Source: an uncultured Acetatifactor sp.
GTDB lineage: Bacteria > Bacillota > Clostridia > Lachnospirales > Lachnospiraceae
Assembly (NCBI GenBank): GCA_944384205.1
Contig: CALWSL010000008.1
Location: 62,001-126,000 of the forward strand
Direction of reading: 5' to 3'
DNA: 64,000 nt
The position numbers and the translations under genes were made by a program. Below, in pieces: positions 8,466 through 16,004 of the stretch. Each line of letters opens with the position of its first letter. The first letter of the stretch is position 1. The notes beneath the pieces are model-generated. The model was not told the DNA's origin, did not search any database, and saw nothing but the letters and a program-made list of their open reading frames with translations.

Positions 8466-9317
8466 CTAGTAATTAGTCACAATAATATGTTTTGCATCTG
8501 CTTTAAACCGGTTCCTGATGTTAACTGCATAAGACTTTTCATATTCCTCAACAATATTAGCCCCATACAACTCTTCTGTTAATGGAGTTTTTCCAATAAC
8601 TAAAAGTGCTTTACATGGCAAATTCATAAAATCATTTGCTAATCTTCTATGCTCTTCCTCTCCAAAACCATTTTTATATGCTTCATTTCCATAATCACTA
8701 AAAATACAATCGTATGGCGGATCCAAAAAAATAAAATCATCTACCTGAGCCATATTAAATATTTCTGAATAATCACAATTATATATATCTGTACGTCTTA
8801 ATAGTTTATAATGTTCATCCGTAATTAACTTTGTATTCAAATTCTTGTATCTGCCAAACGGAACATTAAATTCACCATTGGCATTATATCTTATCATCCC
8901 TGAATATGCCGTTTTATTAATAAAAAAATAAATTACCGAATCCAAGTACTCAGGCTCTGTCTTCTTATTAAACATATCTCTTATTTTATAGTACAATTCT
9001 TCATTCTTATTCTTCATTCTTTCTTCTGGATGTTGTCTTTTTAGTTCTTCGTATTCCTTTTGATTATTCTCATATATTTTTTGCAACTCATCAAGCTGAA
9101 TTCTCACTTTGGGATAATCTTCCTTCATTTCTTGATAAAATGAATATAATTTTGTATTTACATCATTAATGATTGCTCTATCTGGCTCCAGAAAAAAGTA
9201 CAATGCACCACCACCAAAAAAGGGCTCTATATATCTATTATATTCAGATGGCATATTGCTCACAAAATGAGATACTTCCTTAGACTTACCACCTCTATAC
9301 TTAATCATTGGATTCAT
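8466..9317 (-). CDS. D12-class (Dam-like) N6-adenine DNA methyltransferase
   Basis: 283-aa alpha-class methylase. Motif I-type segment YRGGKSKEVSHF followed by YIEPFFGGGALYF binds S-adenosylmethionine. Motif IV DFIFLDPPYDC (DPPY) is catalytic, and INDVNTKLYSFYQ is the usual D12 segment. It would protect the host at the recognition site of the adjacent AlwI-like nuclease; Dam-type enzymes commonly recognise GATC, which is contained in GGATC, so the pairing makes sense. Start at ATG 9317 behind AAGGAGGAATT. Confidence 0.9.
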   Translation of the reverse strand: MNPMIKYRGGKSKEVSHFVSNMPSEYNRYIEPFFGGGALYFFLEPDRAIINDVNTKLYSFYQEMKEDYPKVRIQLDELQKIYENNQKEYEELKRQHPEERMKNKNEELYYKIRDMFNKKTEPEYLDSVIYFFINKTAYSGMIRYNANGEFNVPFGRYKNLNTKLITDEHYKLLRRTDIYNCDYSEIFNMAQVDDFIFLDPPYDCIFSDYGNEAYKNGFGEEEHRRLANDFMNLPCKALLVIGKTPLTEELYGANIVEEYEKSYAVNIRNRFKADAKHIIVTNY

Positions 9318-9343
9318 AGCAATTCCTCCTTACACTTATGCAA

Positions 9344-9511
9344 CTAAATGATTTTTCTTTTATCCGCAGGCTTCTCGGCTTCTTCTGGTATCAACCATGT
9401 TTTACCTTTCTTCACAACCCCTGCAATACGTCCTTTCTCACATAATAATGCTATTCTTCTTGCTGATATGCCCCATTTTTCCGACATCTCTAATGTTGTT
9501 AAATATTCCAT
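9344..9511 (-). CDS. Small helix-turn-helix protein (excisionase/MerR-like)
   Basis: 55 aa: MEYLTTLEMSEKWGISARRI, then a wing-like segment ending in VKKGKTWLIPEEAEKP. This is the single-wHTH form used by excisionases and small R-M controllers. The ATG at 9511 has AAGGAGG 7 bp upstream, so it is preferred over the upstream in-frame start. It lies 26 bp upstream of the methylase and may regulate it, or be the excisionase of element A. Confidence 0.7.
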   Translation of the reverse strand: MEYLTTLEMSEKWGISARRIALLCEKGRIAGVVKKGKTWLIPEEAEKPADKRKII

Positions 9512-9715
9512 ATCGCGCCTCCTTACACTATCTACTATTATATTCATTTATCTGAACAATTGCAAGAACTTTTTGCAAACACCTGTTCTCTTTTGAATAT
9601 TAATTAGAACAAACTGCATCTCTGCAACTTGCCCTAATTTTCCTACCTTCTAAAACCACTTTGGATCGGTTACAATAAACTGGGCAGATTTTATTGCTAC
9701 TTCCCTGTTTGACAA

Positions 9716-9978
9716 ATGGATAAAACAGGCAAAGAAAACCGGCAGTTAAAAATGGAAAATGATATTTTAAAACAAGCGGCGTTGATCTTAGGACGAAAGT
9801 AAATGTGATCAAGGCAAACACCCGCGAATACTCTGTATCAACAATGTGCCGCGTCCTACAGGTTAAGGGATATCCATATGACAATGCAGTGGCAGAAGCT
9901 GCATTTAAAGTCATAAAAACGGAATTTATATGGAATGAAACTTTCCATACATTGGAAGAATTAAAGTTAAAATTGTAA
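9716..9978 (+). pseudogene. IS3-family transposase remnant, internally deleted
   Basis: A frame ending at 9802 reads LKMENDILKQAALILGRK-stop, the usual C-terminus of IS3 OrfA. Starting at GTG 9805, the next frame begins VIKANTREYSVSTMCRVLQV (OrfB start). It runs without a break into KGYPYDNAVAEAAFKVIKTE and then FHTLEELKLKL-stop at 9978 (OrfB end). The whole DDE core between them is missing, so this is a non-functional in-frame deletion derivative. It lies just upstream of the integrase remnant of element A, whose loss it may have caused. Confidence 0.8.
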
Positions 9979-10006
9979 GCTGTCAAAAAAAGTGTTGACA
10001 ATCCAT

Positions 10007-10030
10007 GTAAATACAATTAACAGGATTTAA
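10007..10030 (+). pseudogene. Last seven codons of an rpsI-specific integrase
   Basis: VNTINRI-stop corresponds to the end (VNAINKI-stop, 37102-37125) of the intact integrase of element C. The similarity continues through the following 206 bp to the att core at 10235. Everything upstream is lost, so element A has no integrase of its own. Confidence 0.75.
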
Positions 10031-10234
10031 ACAAAGTAAAAAGGACATTCCCAAATTTCTCTGAAAATGTCCTATACATATCATTGATATTCATGTTGTA
10101 TACTTGTTACATATGTGTTGCATACCGTTTGAAATCCAGCACATCTGACAACTTTCCACAACCTCTTGTAACCAAAGTTTTTCTTCGAAAAACTTGAAAA
10201 AATCGCGCTTTTCTTGAATCTTGCGTATATCGCA

Positions 10235-10247
10235 AATTATCTCTTCG
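10235..10247. other. att core 1 (boundary of elements A and B)
   Basis: AATTATCTCTTCG, followed by AGAACTGC. Read leftward it encodes Q-F-S-K-R-stop, the C-terminus of ribosomal protein S9, so this is a copied rpsI tail. Confidence 0.85.
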
Positions 10248-10289
10248 AGAACTGCAATCCCCATAAAATAAGGCTTTTCGGTCTGTTTG

Positions 10290-10311
10290 TGTGCTACAAG
10301 TGTGTTACGAA
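10290..10311. repeat. Left arm-type integrase sites of element B
   Basis: Two 11-nt direct units, TGTGCTACAAG and TGTGTTACGAA, 42 bp inside core 1. The same unit occurs three times at the right end (25856-25888). Confidence 0.7.
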
Positions 10312-10338
10312 AGAATATTTTACACCTTTTATAAACAC

Positions 10339-11268
10339 TCACAAACACGCTCTTTCCTGTTCAAACATAACTTCAATCCGTTTCTTGCGTTCCTCGTATT
10401 CCGCTTGTATCTCTGCCCGGCGTATGGCTATATATTCCACCGTAGAAGTAAAACCATGTTCATTGAATTTACTCATACTGTTTCTGTATTCTCCGGCTTC
10501 CACAATATCAAATTTTTCTAATAACTCACGCTTTGCCTTGCCTATCCGTAATCTGCGTAACCCAGCTTCTTTGATTTCCCGCACTCTGCCTACTGTGATG
10601 CTCTGCTCTTTGGCTATCTCCGGCATTGATTTATTATGTATAAAATACTCTTTGATTATATGGTTTTCTCTTTCACCTGTGTAATGCTCCACAATGCCCC
10701 ATAATTCATTTTTTGAGTATTCCTCATACATTTTATCTATTGTTTCATCTTCAAGGCTAAAATCGGCTTGTACGCTATCCCCTAGTGTCAATTCATCATC
10801 TACAGATAAGGGACTGTCTAAACTGGCTACCACTTGCATATAGCCTTTGATTTCCTGTACTGCTGCCACCGATACGCCCATATTAGCGGCTACTTCTGCA
10901 TCTGTTGGAGTTCTCCCCTGCTCCTGTGATAATCTCGTGGCAGTTTTCTTGTAACGTGCTATTTTCTGTCTTGTATGGCTCGGTATTTTAACTACAGCAC
11001 CACACTTTTCAATATACCGCTGTACGCTCTGTTTTATCCAGTACCCGGCATAAGTCATAAACAACACATTTTCAGAAGTTTCATAGCGTTTTACCGCTTC
11101 CCACAATCCGAAATAGGCTTCCTGTAAACAATCTTCCATAGGCTCATAAGCTGTATATGGCTTTATGTATCGCTTAATCAATGGCAGATTATTTTCATAC
11201 AGTAATTGCATATTATCCGTTACAGAATAACCGTTCCTAATTCTTTCAACAAGTGCTTCATTCGTCAT
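10339..11268 (-). CDS. Sigma-70-family RNA polymerase sigma factor
   Basis: 309 aa. Region 2 is clear (MEDCLQEAYFGLWEAVKRYE ... FMTYAGYWIKQSVQRYI). Region 3 follows (VKIPSHTRQKIARYKK and a PTDAEVAANMGVSVAAVQEI stretch). Region 4 has the helix-turn-helix SMPEIAKEQSITVGRVREIKEAGLRRLR in two parts. The C-terminal 60 residues are charged and coiled-coil-like. Having region 3, it is closer to primary/stress factors than to ECF types. It is the outermost gene of element B, next to att core 1. A sigma factor on a satellite could redirect host polymerase to late promoters; that role is inference. Confidence 0.88.
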   Translation of the reverse strand: MTNEALVERIRNGYSVTDNMQLLYENNLPLIKRYIKPYTAYEPMEDCLQEAYFGLWEAVKRYETSENVLFMTYAGYWIKQSVQRYIEKCGAVVKIPSHTRQKIARYKKTATRLSQEQGRTPTDAEVAANMGVSVAAVQEIKGYMQVVASLDSPLSVDDELTLGDSVQADFSLEDETIDKMYEEYSKNELWGIVEHYTGERENHIIKEYFIHNKSMPEIAKEQSITVGRVREIKEAGLRRLRIGKAKRELLEKFDIVEAGEYRNSMSKFNEHGFTSTVEYIAIRRAEIQAEYEERKKRIEVMFEQERACL

Positions 11269-11444
11269 TGAAATACACCTACCTTTACACTATAATATAG
11301 GCAGATGCAGTATATTAAAGGGAAGTCAGACTGTCAGAATTATGGCTTCTCTTTTTTATATTATAAACCGCCTTTTTACATTTTTGAAGAATTTTTTGAA
11401 CATGGCAGCAGGATAAAGCCTTTTTGAAAACTTGTGCGACAAGA

Positions 11445-11525
11445 CAGGACTTAATAAGGCTATCAGCAAGAACCATACAGACCCCCGGGGTATAAATAAA
11501 GAAAAAGCAGAACGATAAAGTCCTG
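11445..11525. other. Inverted repeat between the sigma factor and resolvase genes
   Basis: CAGGACTT (11445-11452) and AAGTCCTG (11518-11525) face each other across about 65 bp. No gene is seen in 11269-11537; this is the only structure noticed, and it could terminate resolvase transcription or be a recombinase site. Confidence 0.35.
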
Positions 11526-11537
11526 CCATTCTCTGTA

Positions 11538-12215
11538 TTATTCCTCTTTCATTTCTCTCTTGTATTTATAAAACGTATTTCTTGCAAGTCCTACCATTCG
11601 CATACAATCCACATCCGATAATTGACCGTCAAAGTCTTTGCTGTATTTCCGTATCTGCTTCTTTGCTTCAATAGATTTCTTTGTTGTCAGCTTTACCCCT
11701 TGCTTCTGTCCTATCTGTTTACCGTTTAATCTTGCTGTAGCAATACCCTCTCTTGTCCTTTGGTGTAAGTCCTCAACCTCTTTCTCTGACTGCTTAAACG
11801 CAAGTTTAATCTGCTCCTTCGCAAGTGCCATAAGATACTTATTTACACCCTCAAGAATATAATCCACGTTAGTACCCGTCATTGATACGTTATTCTGTAA
11901 CGCTTTCTTGTATGTAGTTGTATTGATATGCGGCTCTTTGAGAAATACAATTTCAATGCCTTTATTATACAATTCTTCATATAATGAAAAGCCCTCGTCT
12001 GCATCCCTACTCATTCGTGACACGCTATCAAATACAATAGTATCTCCTGTTTTTGCTTTTTTATACAGTTTATTCCATTCCGGGCGATTCATTGTAGTAC
12101 CGCTATAGGCTTCTGTAATAATAACCGCTGTATCATATTCTGTCTTTATATTTCTAATCTGTCTTTCAATGCTCTGCTGTTTAGTACTTATTCTGCAATA
12201 GCCATATACACACAT
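11538..12215 (-). CDS. Serine recombinase (resolvase/invertase family)
   Basis: 225 aa from ATG 12215. The catalytic domain starts YGYCRISTKQQSIERQI with the nucleophilic serine in RIST. TIVFDSVSRMSRDADEGFSLY carries the conserved arginines, and the long helix LALAKEQIKLAFKQSEKEVEDL follows. The C-terminal HTH (LSDVDCMRMVGLARNTFYKYKREM) is of the resolvase type. It is too short to be a large serine integrase, so it is a resolvase/invertase and not the integration enzyme of the element. It could act on inverted or direct repeats within the element; no dedicated res site was identified. Confidence 0.9.
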   Translation of the reverse strand: MCVYGYCRISTKQQSIERQIRNIKTEYDTAVIITEAYSGTTMNRPEWNKLYKKAKTGDTIVFDSVSRMSRDADEGFSLYEELYNKGIEIVFLKEPHINTTTYKKALQNNVSMTGTNVDYILEGVNKYLMALAKEQIKLAFKQSEKEVEDLHQRTREGIATARLNGKQIGQKQGVKLTTKKSIEAKKQIRKYSKDFDGQLSDVDCMRMVGLARNTFYKYKREMKEE

Positions 12216-12363
12216 AATTGACAACCTCGCCTTTAATATCAATTCTATTGTTCGTTTGATTTGATACTATCATTTTATACCTTATTATTGTTGTTGTCAA
12301 TAACTTTTGCTACTATTTTGTGTGACATTAAATTTGATATGGCAGCAAATAATTAAAATTAAA

Positions 12364-12392
12364 TTGTCATTGATGTGGAATTATGTTATTAT
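12364..12392 (+). promoter_or_regulatory. Promoter of the small toxin gene
   Basis: TTGTCA (12364-12369), 17 bp, TATTAT (12387-12392), about 60 bp upstream of the toxin start codon. Confidence 0.7.
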
Positions 12393-12460
12393 ATGAAGCA
12401 TGGAGCAATCGTGTTACAGGGTGCGTTGACCTCTATTCTTGATAGAATGGGGGTGATGCT

Positions 12461-12562
12461 ATGAAAAATCAGAACAATAATAATTTTGATTTTAAGGATT
12501 TGTTGACTTTTGGCATATTCCTTTTAGCATTGCTTACATTCGTTTTTACGTTTTGTAAGTAG
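12461..12562 (+). CDS. Holin-like type I toxin peptide
   Basis: 33 aa: a polar asparagine-rich start (MKNQNNNNFDFKD) and one membrane helix (LLTFGIFLLALLTFVFTF) ending CK. The preceding GGGGGTGATGCT supplies the ribosome site. Its length, the 'LLTFG...LLALLTF' helix and a convergent short RNA just downstream match the putative holin-like toxin family, type I toxins neutralised by an antisense RNA. It lies in the middle of element B, where it could stabilise the element. Confidence 0.75.
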   Translation: MKNQNNNNFDFKDLLTFGIFLLALLTFVFTFCK

Positions 12563-12677
12563 CTATACATAGAAAAACCACCCTTAAACTTTGACCGAGT
12601 GACAGGGTGGCATTTCTATGTTCATTCTTTAACTGGTCAACCCACCTTGTGGGCGGTTGCTCCTCTTTTGTACCTCT
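12563..12677 (-). ncRNA. Candidate antisense RNA antitoxin
   Basis: A minus-strand promoter at 12678-12706 directs a short RNA toward the 3' end of the toxin gene. The region folds well: GGTTGACC / CCGCCCACAAGGTGGG elements (about 12631-12660) and AGGGTGG...CCACCCT (about 12579-12612). This is the convergent layout of Fst/TxpA-type type I systems. Exact 5' and 3' ends are estimates. Confidence 0.6.
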
Positions 12678-12706
12678 AATATAGCATATTTCTTTTAACT
12701 TTGCAA
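12678..12706 (-). promoter_or_regulatory. Promoter of the antitoxin RNA
   Basis: Minus strand TTGCAA (12701-12706), 17-bp spacer, TATATT (12678-12683). Confidence 0.65.
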
Positions 12707-12714
12707 GTATAGGC

Positions 12715-13557
12715 TTATTCTTCTTCGAGATATTTGCTGTAACGCTCATCTAATAACAGCAGGCTTTCAATATGGCTGTCCGCTGCCGCAAGCTCTTTTA
12801 CTCGTTCTTTTGCTACTGACGGATATTTGCTGTCTATCAGAGTATCAATAAATTTGCGGTCATTTTCGCTTAATTCGTGCTTAATCTTACTCTCTGGCAG
12901 AATAGCGTTTGCCTGCTCCATGACCTTTGAAAATTCATCTGCCTTATTGTTTTTAAAATAGACATCCCAGCTCACAGCTTCAAAATCTTCTGCATTTGTA
13001 TCATTAAGATGAAGTAAGGCAGCAGTATCACCACTCCAATTATTGACAAGCCCCTTTGCATACATACTATATTCATTAAAGGCTTGATATGTAGCTTCCA
13101 TGTTTGGCAGTTTAAGGTCTGTAAGCCTGCCCTCTGCAAGCTGTCCTAAAAGCCTGCCCTCCATGTAGCATGATACACTTTGTTTGAGTAGCTCAAGCTC
13201 CAGATCTGAAAGCTCAAGCCCTGTCATTTTGATACTCATAATCTTATTTGCAAAATCATTTCTGATAGGTGCGTTAAAATACGAATCCAGATTGTTCTTA
13301 ATGCGTTCAAGATAATGATTTACAGCAGGCTCTGCCTTTGCCTTAGCAGTCTGTATCTGCTCCCTGTAACGTGCATCCGGGTTATGCTCTGAAATATACT
13401 GTTTAATATAATCATCAGTCCATTTTCCTTTCATACTCTCGGCTTTCGCTTTGACTGCTGCTGTTTCTGCTTGATAATCGCTCTCCAGTTTGTCAATAGT
13501 AGCCTTGTACTCTTCTAATGTGCTTGTGATTTTTGAAACATAATTCTTGTATCTCAT
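12715..13557 (-). CDS. Hypothetical phage-type protein with coiled coil
   Basis: 280 aa, not recognised. The first 75 residues are a charged coiled coil (EEYKATIDKLESDYQAETAA ... AKAESMKGKW). The middle is mixed helical, and the end is acidic (LLLLDERYSKYLEEE). Start at ATG 13557 with AAGGAGG 8 bp upstream. It lies directly after the small-terminase gene and a 54-aa gene on the same strand. That position and the scaffold-like composition suggest a packaging or head-size helper, but nothing in the sequence proves it. Confidence 0.6.
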   Translation of the reverse strand: MRYKNYVSKITSTLEEYKATIDKLESDYQAETAAVKAKAESMKGKWTDDYIKQYISEHNPDARYREQIQTAKAKAEPAVNHYLERIKNNLDSYFNAPIRNDFANKIMSIKMTGLELSDLELELLKQSVSCYMEGRLLGQLAEGRLTDLKLPNMEATYQAFNEYSMYAKGLVNNWSGDTAALLHLNDTNAEDFEAVSWDVYFKNNKADEFSKVMEQANAILPESKIKHELSENDRKFIDTLIDSKYPSVAKERVKELAAADSHIESLLLLDERYSKYLEEE

Positions 13558-13569
13558 GATAAAACCTCC

Positions 13570-13734
13570 TTAAAATAAATCGTTAAAGTAAAACCGTCTG
13601 CGTAATTCCCGTAGTGCTAATCTTCTTAATCCTTTGCGTCTAAAATACAAAAATGGAAATAATACATATTTCAATAATTCAGCATTTGTAGACCTTTGAA
13701 AAAATTTTAACGCTAGTTTCTCTTTGTCAATCAT
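13570..13734 (-). CDS. Small basic protein, translationally coupled to the small terminase
   Basis: 54 aa (MIDKEKLALKFFQRSTNAEL ... RRKGLRRLALRELRRRFYF). Its ATG at 13734 overlaps the terminase gene end by 8 bp and has AGGAGG upstream. The C-terminal third is strongly basic, suggesting nucleic-acid or membrane contact. Function unknown. Confidence 0.55.
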   Translation of the reverse strand: MIDKEKLALKFFQRSTNAELLKYVLFPFLYFRRKGLRRLALRELRRRFYFNDLF

Positions 13735-14251
13735 AATCTTCAACTCCTCCTAATTTTGGTAAATCCTCCGCTTGCAACTGCTTAAAATCTCCCAATTTAG
13801 GAAGTTCTGCAGCAGACAAGACCTTTTTCTCTGTTGTGCCTGGTATACTTTCCTCAATGCTGATAGCGTCCTTATATGACAGCCAGTTTTTCATCAAAAA
13901 TATGCCGGACGGAGGGGATATTTTGCCGCCTAACATAGCCTGTTCAATATATGCCCCGATAAATGACTTTGCCGACTGAATCAATTCTTGACATTCCTTA
14001 CTGCAATTTATCCCATTATTCCAATTAAAAAGCGTTGTCCTGCTGATATGGAGTGCCATGCAAAGGCTTTCTATTCCCGGTCTGATACTGGATCGCTGAC
14101 AGAATGAAAAATAATCATCAATTCTATTTTTAATCTCTGCATCAGTTTCCGGCTTTCCCATATCGTGCAATTCTTTCAATGATGTAACAATTTCCTGCAC
14201 TGTTGTAGGCTCCATTTCATCAAGTGCCCCTTGTGGGTAGTTTTTTCCCAT
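13727..14251 (-). CDS. Terminase small subunit-like DNA packaging protein
   Basis: 174 aa. An N-terminal HTH-bearing region (SIRPGIESLCMALHISRTTLF) is followed by NWNNGINCSKECQELIQSAK and SFIGAYIEQAMLGGKISPPS, then GIFLMKNWLSYKD. This matches the gp3-like small-terminase family, in which an HTH selects the pac site and a helical part oligomerises. There is no large terminase in the window. A lone TerS is a hallmark of phage satellites, which use it to redirect the helper phage packaging motor to satellite DNA. Confidence 0.75.
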   Translation of the reverse strand: MGKNYPQGALDEMEPTTVQEIVTSLKELHDMGKPETDAEIKNRIDDYFSFCQRSSIRPGIESLCMALHISRTTLFNWNNGINCSKECQELIQSAKSFIGAYIEQAMLGGKISPPSGIFLMKNWLSYKDAISIEESIPGTTEKKVLSAAELPKLGDFKQLQAEDLPKLGGVEDYD

Positions 14252-14339
14252 GTTTTTACCTCTTTTCTGCCATTATTGGCTATTTTCAAAATTTTTAAGT
14301 CTTTTTATGATGTTAAGGTTGTGCGTTGTGCTTAGTCTT

Positions 14340-14588
14340 TCAAGCCCTCTTGCGGTTATAGTATCTATGTATCAGAATGTGACACCTTCCACAAAGGCAT
14401 ATCAAATCATTTGCTACATTTTCATGCCCTAAATTCTTGTAGCTGATATGATGTATCTGCAAGCCCTTTGAATTTTTCTCAAGTCTGCCGCACATCTCGC
14501 ACTTATGCCCGGCTATCTCTAACCGCTGATTACATTTTTCCTGCCACGCATCAGATTTTATATACTCCTTATATTTCTGTGTCTGCAT
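14340..14588 (-). CDS. HNH endonuclease
   Basis: 82 aa. CEMCGRLE and CLCGRCH supply two zinc-binding cysteine pairs, and the catalytic LQIHHISYKNLGHEN and RCHILIH provide the H-N-H residues. Small HNH proteins next to terminases assist packaging cleavage in many phages; here it sits 88 bp upstream of the small terminase, consistent with that. It overlaps the upstream 73-aa gene by 20 bp. Confidence 0.85.
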   Translation of the reverse strand: MQTQKYKEYIKSDAWQEKCNQRLEIAGHKCEMCGRLEKNSKGLQIHHISYKNLGHENVANDLICLCGRCHILIHRYYNRKRA

Positions 14589-14790
14589 TATTCTTCATCT
14601 CCTTATAAATTCTTTCCAATTCATCAATGACCGCTAATAGCAAATTGATAGCAAATTTACATTCGCCATATTGTTTTGCTATCTGATTACTTTCATTTAC
14701 TGCTGCTTCCCAGTACGCATCATCTTCTTTCACATCTGCATACTTCTTGTGGAAGTTCCAAACATCTTTATAAATATTCCAATAATCCAT
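14569..14790 (-). CDS. Hypothetical satellite protein
   Basis: 73 aa, helical and acidic (DYWNIYKDVWNFHKKYADVK ... AINLLLAVIDELERIYKEMKN). Similar short proteins (with a WxxxY/DVWNFHKK start) are frequent in clostridial phages, as far as I recall, but have no known role. First of the HNH-TerS group; coupled to the HNH gene by overlap. Confidence 0.6.
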   Translation of the reverse strand: MDYWNIYKDVWNFHKKYADVKEDDAYWEAAVNESNQIAKQYGECKFAINLLLAVIDELERIYKEMKNNADTEI

Positions 14791-14840
14791 ATAACACCTG
14801 CTCTCTGAAATTCCGTTACAAAAAACCGTAGGGCAAAAGG

Positions 14841-14879
14841 CAATGTCATTTAGCTAAGTTTAAAATCATTAAGTTAAGG
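14841..14879. repeat. Left arm of a long inverted repeat (pairs with 18403-18441)
   Basis: 39 bp containing CTTAACTTAATGA- and CTTAGCTAAATGA-type units. Its reverse complement matches 18403-18441 with two mismatches. The sequence GGGCAAAAGG lies beside both arms. It may be one half of the element's replication origin. Confidence 0.75.
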
Positions 14880-14892
14880 TCTTACAAAAAAA

Positions 14893-14923
14893 TACCGTTC
14901 ACTTTCCCCAAAAGTGAACGGTA
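14893..14923. terminator. Bidirectional terminator after the reductase gene
   Basis: Perfect 13-bp stem TACCGTTCACTTT / AAAGTGAACGGTA, loop CCCCA, with T-rich flanks on both strands (CCCTTTTTT and ATTTTTTTG). Confidence 0.85.
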
Positions 14924-14985
14924 CCCTTTTTTATGATAAGCTACATCAACCCATTTTTTCTGTTCCCTACAAATTGGACGCGGAA

Positions 14986-15543
14986 CTATTCGACATTGTT
15001 AAAGAAATCAATAATACTACAAATTCCTTTAAGGGTTTGTTTATCTGCGATTGCTGGTGTAACATTAGTGTTATGACTAAATACTACGTCGTGAATATTA
15101 TGGCAATTCATATGATTCAAAAGAGTACATGCTGTTTCGTATGGTTTGCTTATACTACCATCACCACCACCAACTAATACAACTGCACCTTTTTTTGATT
15201 TTGTTATTGGCTCTTCTTTTCGAAAAAATTTAGAGCAAAAATATGTCTGTAATCTACTTCCAACATCTAATAATTTTCCTGTAAGCTCAGAAAAATATAT
15301 AGGCGAAGCAATCAGTATATTATCGCAAATTTGTATATAATCATATATCTCTTGCATTTCATCATTTATAGCACATCCGTTGTTTTCCCAACAAAATCTA
15401 CAATCTAAGCAAGGTGATATAGAACATCTATATGCATCAATTATTCTATATTCACCCTCTATATTTTCTTTTATAACATTTATTAAACTTGCTGTATCGC
15501 CATTTATCCTTGGAGAACCATTTATAATTAATGTTTTCATCAT
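14986..15543 (-). CDS. NADPH-dependent FMN reductase / flavodoxin-like protein
   Basis: 185 aa. The start LIINGSPRINGDTASLINVI is the phosphate-binding loop of the flavodoxin-like fold. CRSISP-type cysteines follow (ISPCLDCRFCWENNGC), then DNILIASPIYFSELTG and VVLVGGGDG. These are the hallmarks of iron-sulfur-containing or plain NADPH:FMN oxidoreductases. It is cargo within element B, lying between the inverted-repeat arms, and followed by the terminator at 14893-14923. Physiological role unknown; it may reduce a quinone, drug or metal. Confidence 0.85.
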   Translation of the reverse strand: MMKTLIINGSPRINGDTASLINVIKENIEGEYRIIDAYRCSISPCLDCRFCWENNGCAINDEMQEIYDYIQICDNILIASPIYFSELTGKLLDVGSRLQTYFCSKFFRKEEPITKSKKGAVVLVGGGDGSISKPYETACTLLNHMNCHNIHDVVFSHNTNVTPAIADKQTLKGICSIIDFFNNVE

Positions 15544-15590
15544 ATTACTTCAGCAACTTCAAGATTTCACAATCCGTACCAAACGGAATA

Positions 15591-16004
15591 TCATCTTTCT
15601 ATGTACTTCGTCATTCCTAAACTCTTTGAAAACCCAAATTTCTCATAAAATGTATCTTTACCAGTTGCGGCAGTTAGACCAACACTTACAAAAGTTCCTG
15701 GTGATGTATTTTCTTTGATGTAATCTAATAACCGATTAACAATTCTCGTTCCTATACCTTGTCCTTGAAATTGAGGCAACACTATTATTTCTTGTAAATA
15801 CCAATACATAGCACCATCACCAACAAGTCTCCCCATTCCAATAACTTCATCGTTATATACAGCAGTTACGTCAAATAGATTACTTTTCAATGCCTTTTCT
15901 ACTTGCTCAATCGGTCTGTCTCTAAATCCAGTTGCAACTTTTAAACGGATAAAATCTTTGGCATTTAATTCATTTTCTACCAAATGATATTCAAATTTAT
16001 TCAT
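15591..16004 (-). CDS. GNAT-family N-acetyltransferase
   Basis: 137 aa from ATG 16004 (MNKFEYHLVENELNAKDF). VYNDEVIGMGRLVGDG and EIIVLPQFQGQGIGTRIVNRLL give the acetyl-CoA pyrophosphate loop (Q-x-x-G-x-G), and the end SVGLTAATGKDTFYEKFGF is typical of GNAT proteins. The longer reading upstream to 16160 is less likely because it lacks family similarity. Substrate unknown. It is accessory cargo beside the flavodoxin-like gene. Confidence 0.85.
   Translation of the reverse strand: MNKFEYHLVENELNAKDFIRLKVATGFRDRPIEQVEKALKSNLFDVTAVYNDEVIGMGRLVGDGAMYWYLQEIIVLPQFQGQGIGTRIVNRLLDYIKENTSPGTFVSVGLTAATGKDTFYEKFGFSKSLGMTKYIER

Larger units (their letters stand above)
6775..10247. mobile_element. Element A: decayed rpsI-integrated element with an AlwI-like R-M unit (left border unknown)
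   Basis: The right end is defined by the att core at 10235-10247, three arm-type repeats at 10094-10126 and the integrase tail at 10007-10030, all homologous to element C. Its left border is not visible: no further copy of the core or arm repeats was found to the left, so it may have been lost with the IS91-like insertion. The start given here is simply that of its leftmost recognisable gene. Confidence 0.6.
10007..10255. repeat. Copy 1 of the integrase-end/att repeat (pairs with 37102-37347)
   Basis: About 245 bp nearly identical to 37102-37347: integrase tail, a hairpin (AGGACATT...AATGTCCT), three 11-nt TTGCATA-type arm repeats, a perfect AAGTTTTTC-TTC-GAAAAACTT hairpin, TTGCG-N5-CGCAA and the rpsI tail core. 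Differences include a 3-bp indel after the stop and decay in two arm repeats (TGTTGTATACT, TGTTACATATG). Confidence 0.9.

Noticed and set aside
9600..10016. 138-aa minus-strand frame
   Set aside because: It is antisense to an IS3 transposase remnant recognised on the plus strand.
12546..12749. 67-aa minus-strand frame at the toxin locus
   Set aside because: Coincides with the antitoxin RNA and its promoter; no ribosome site.
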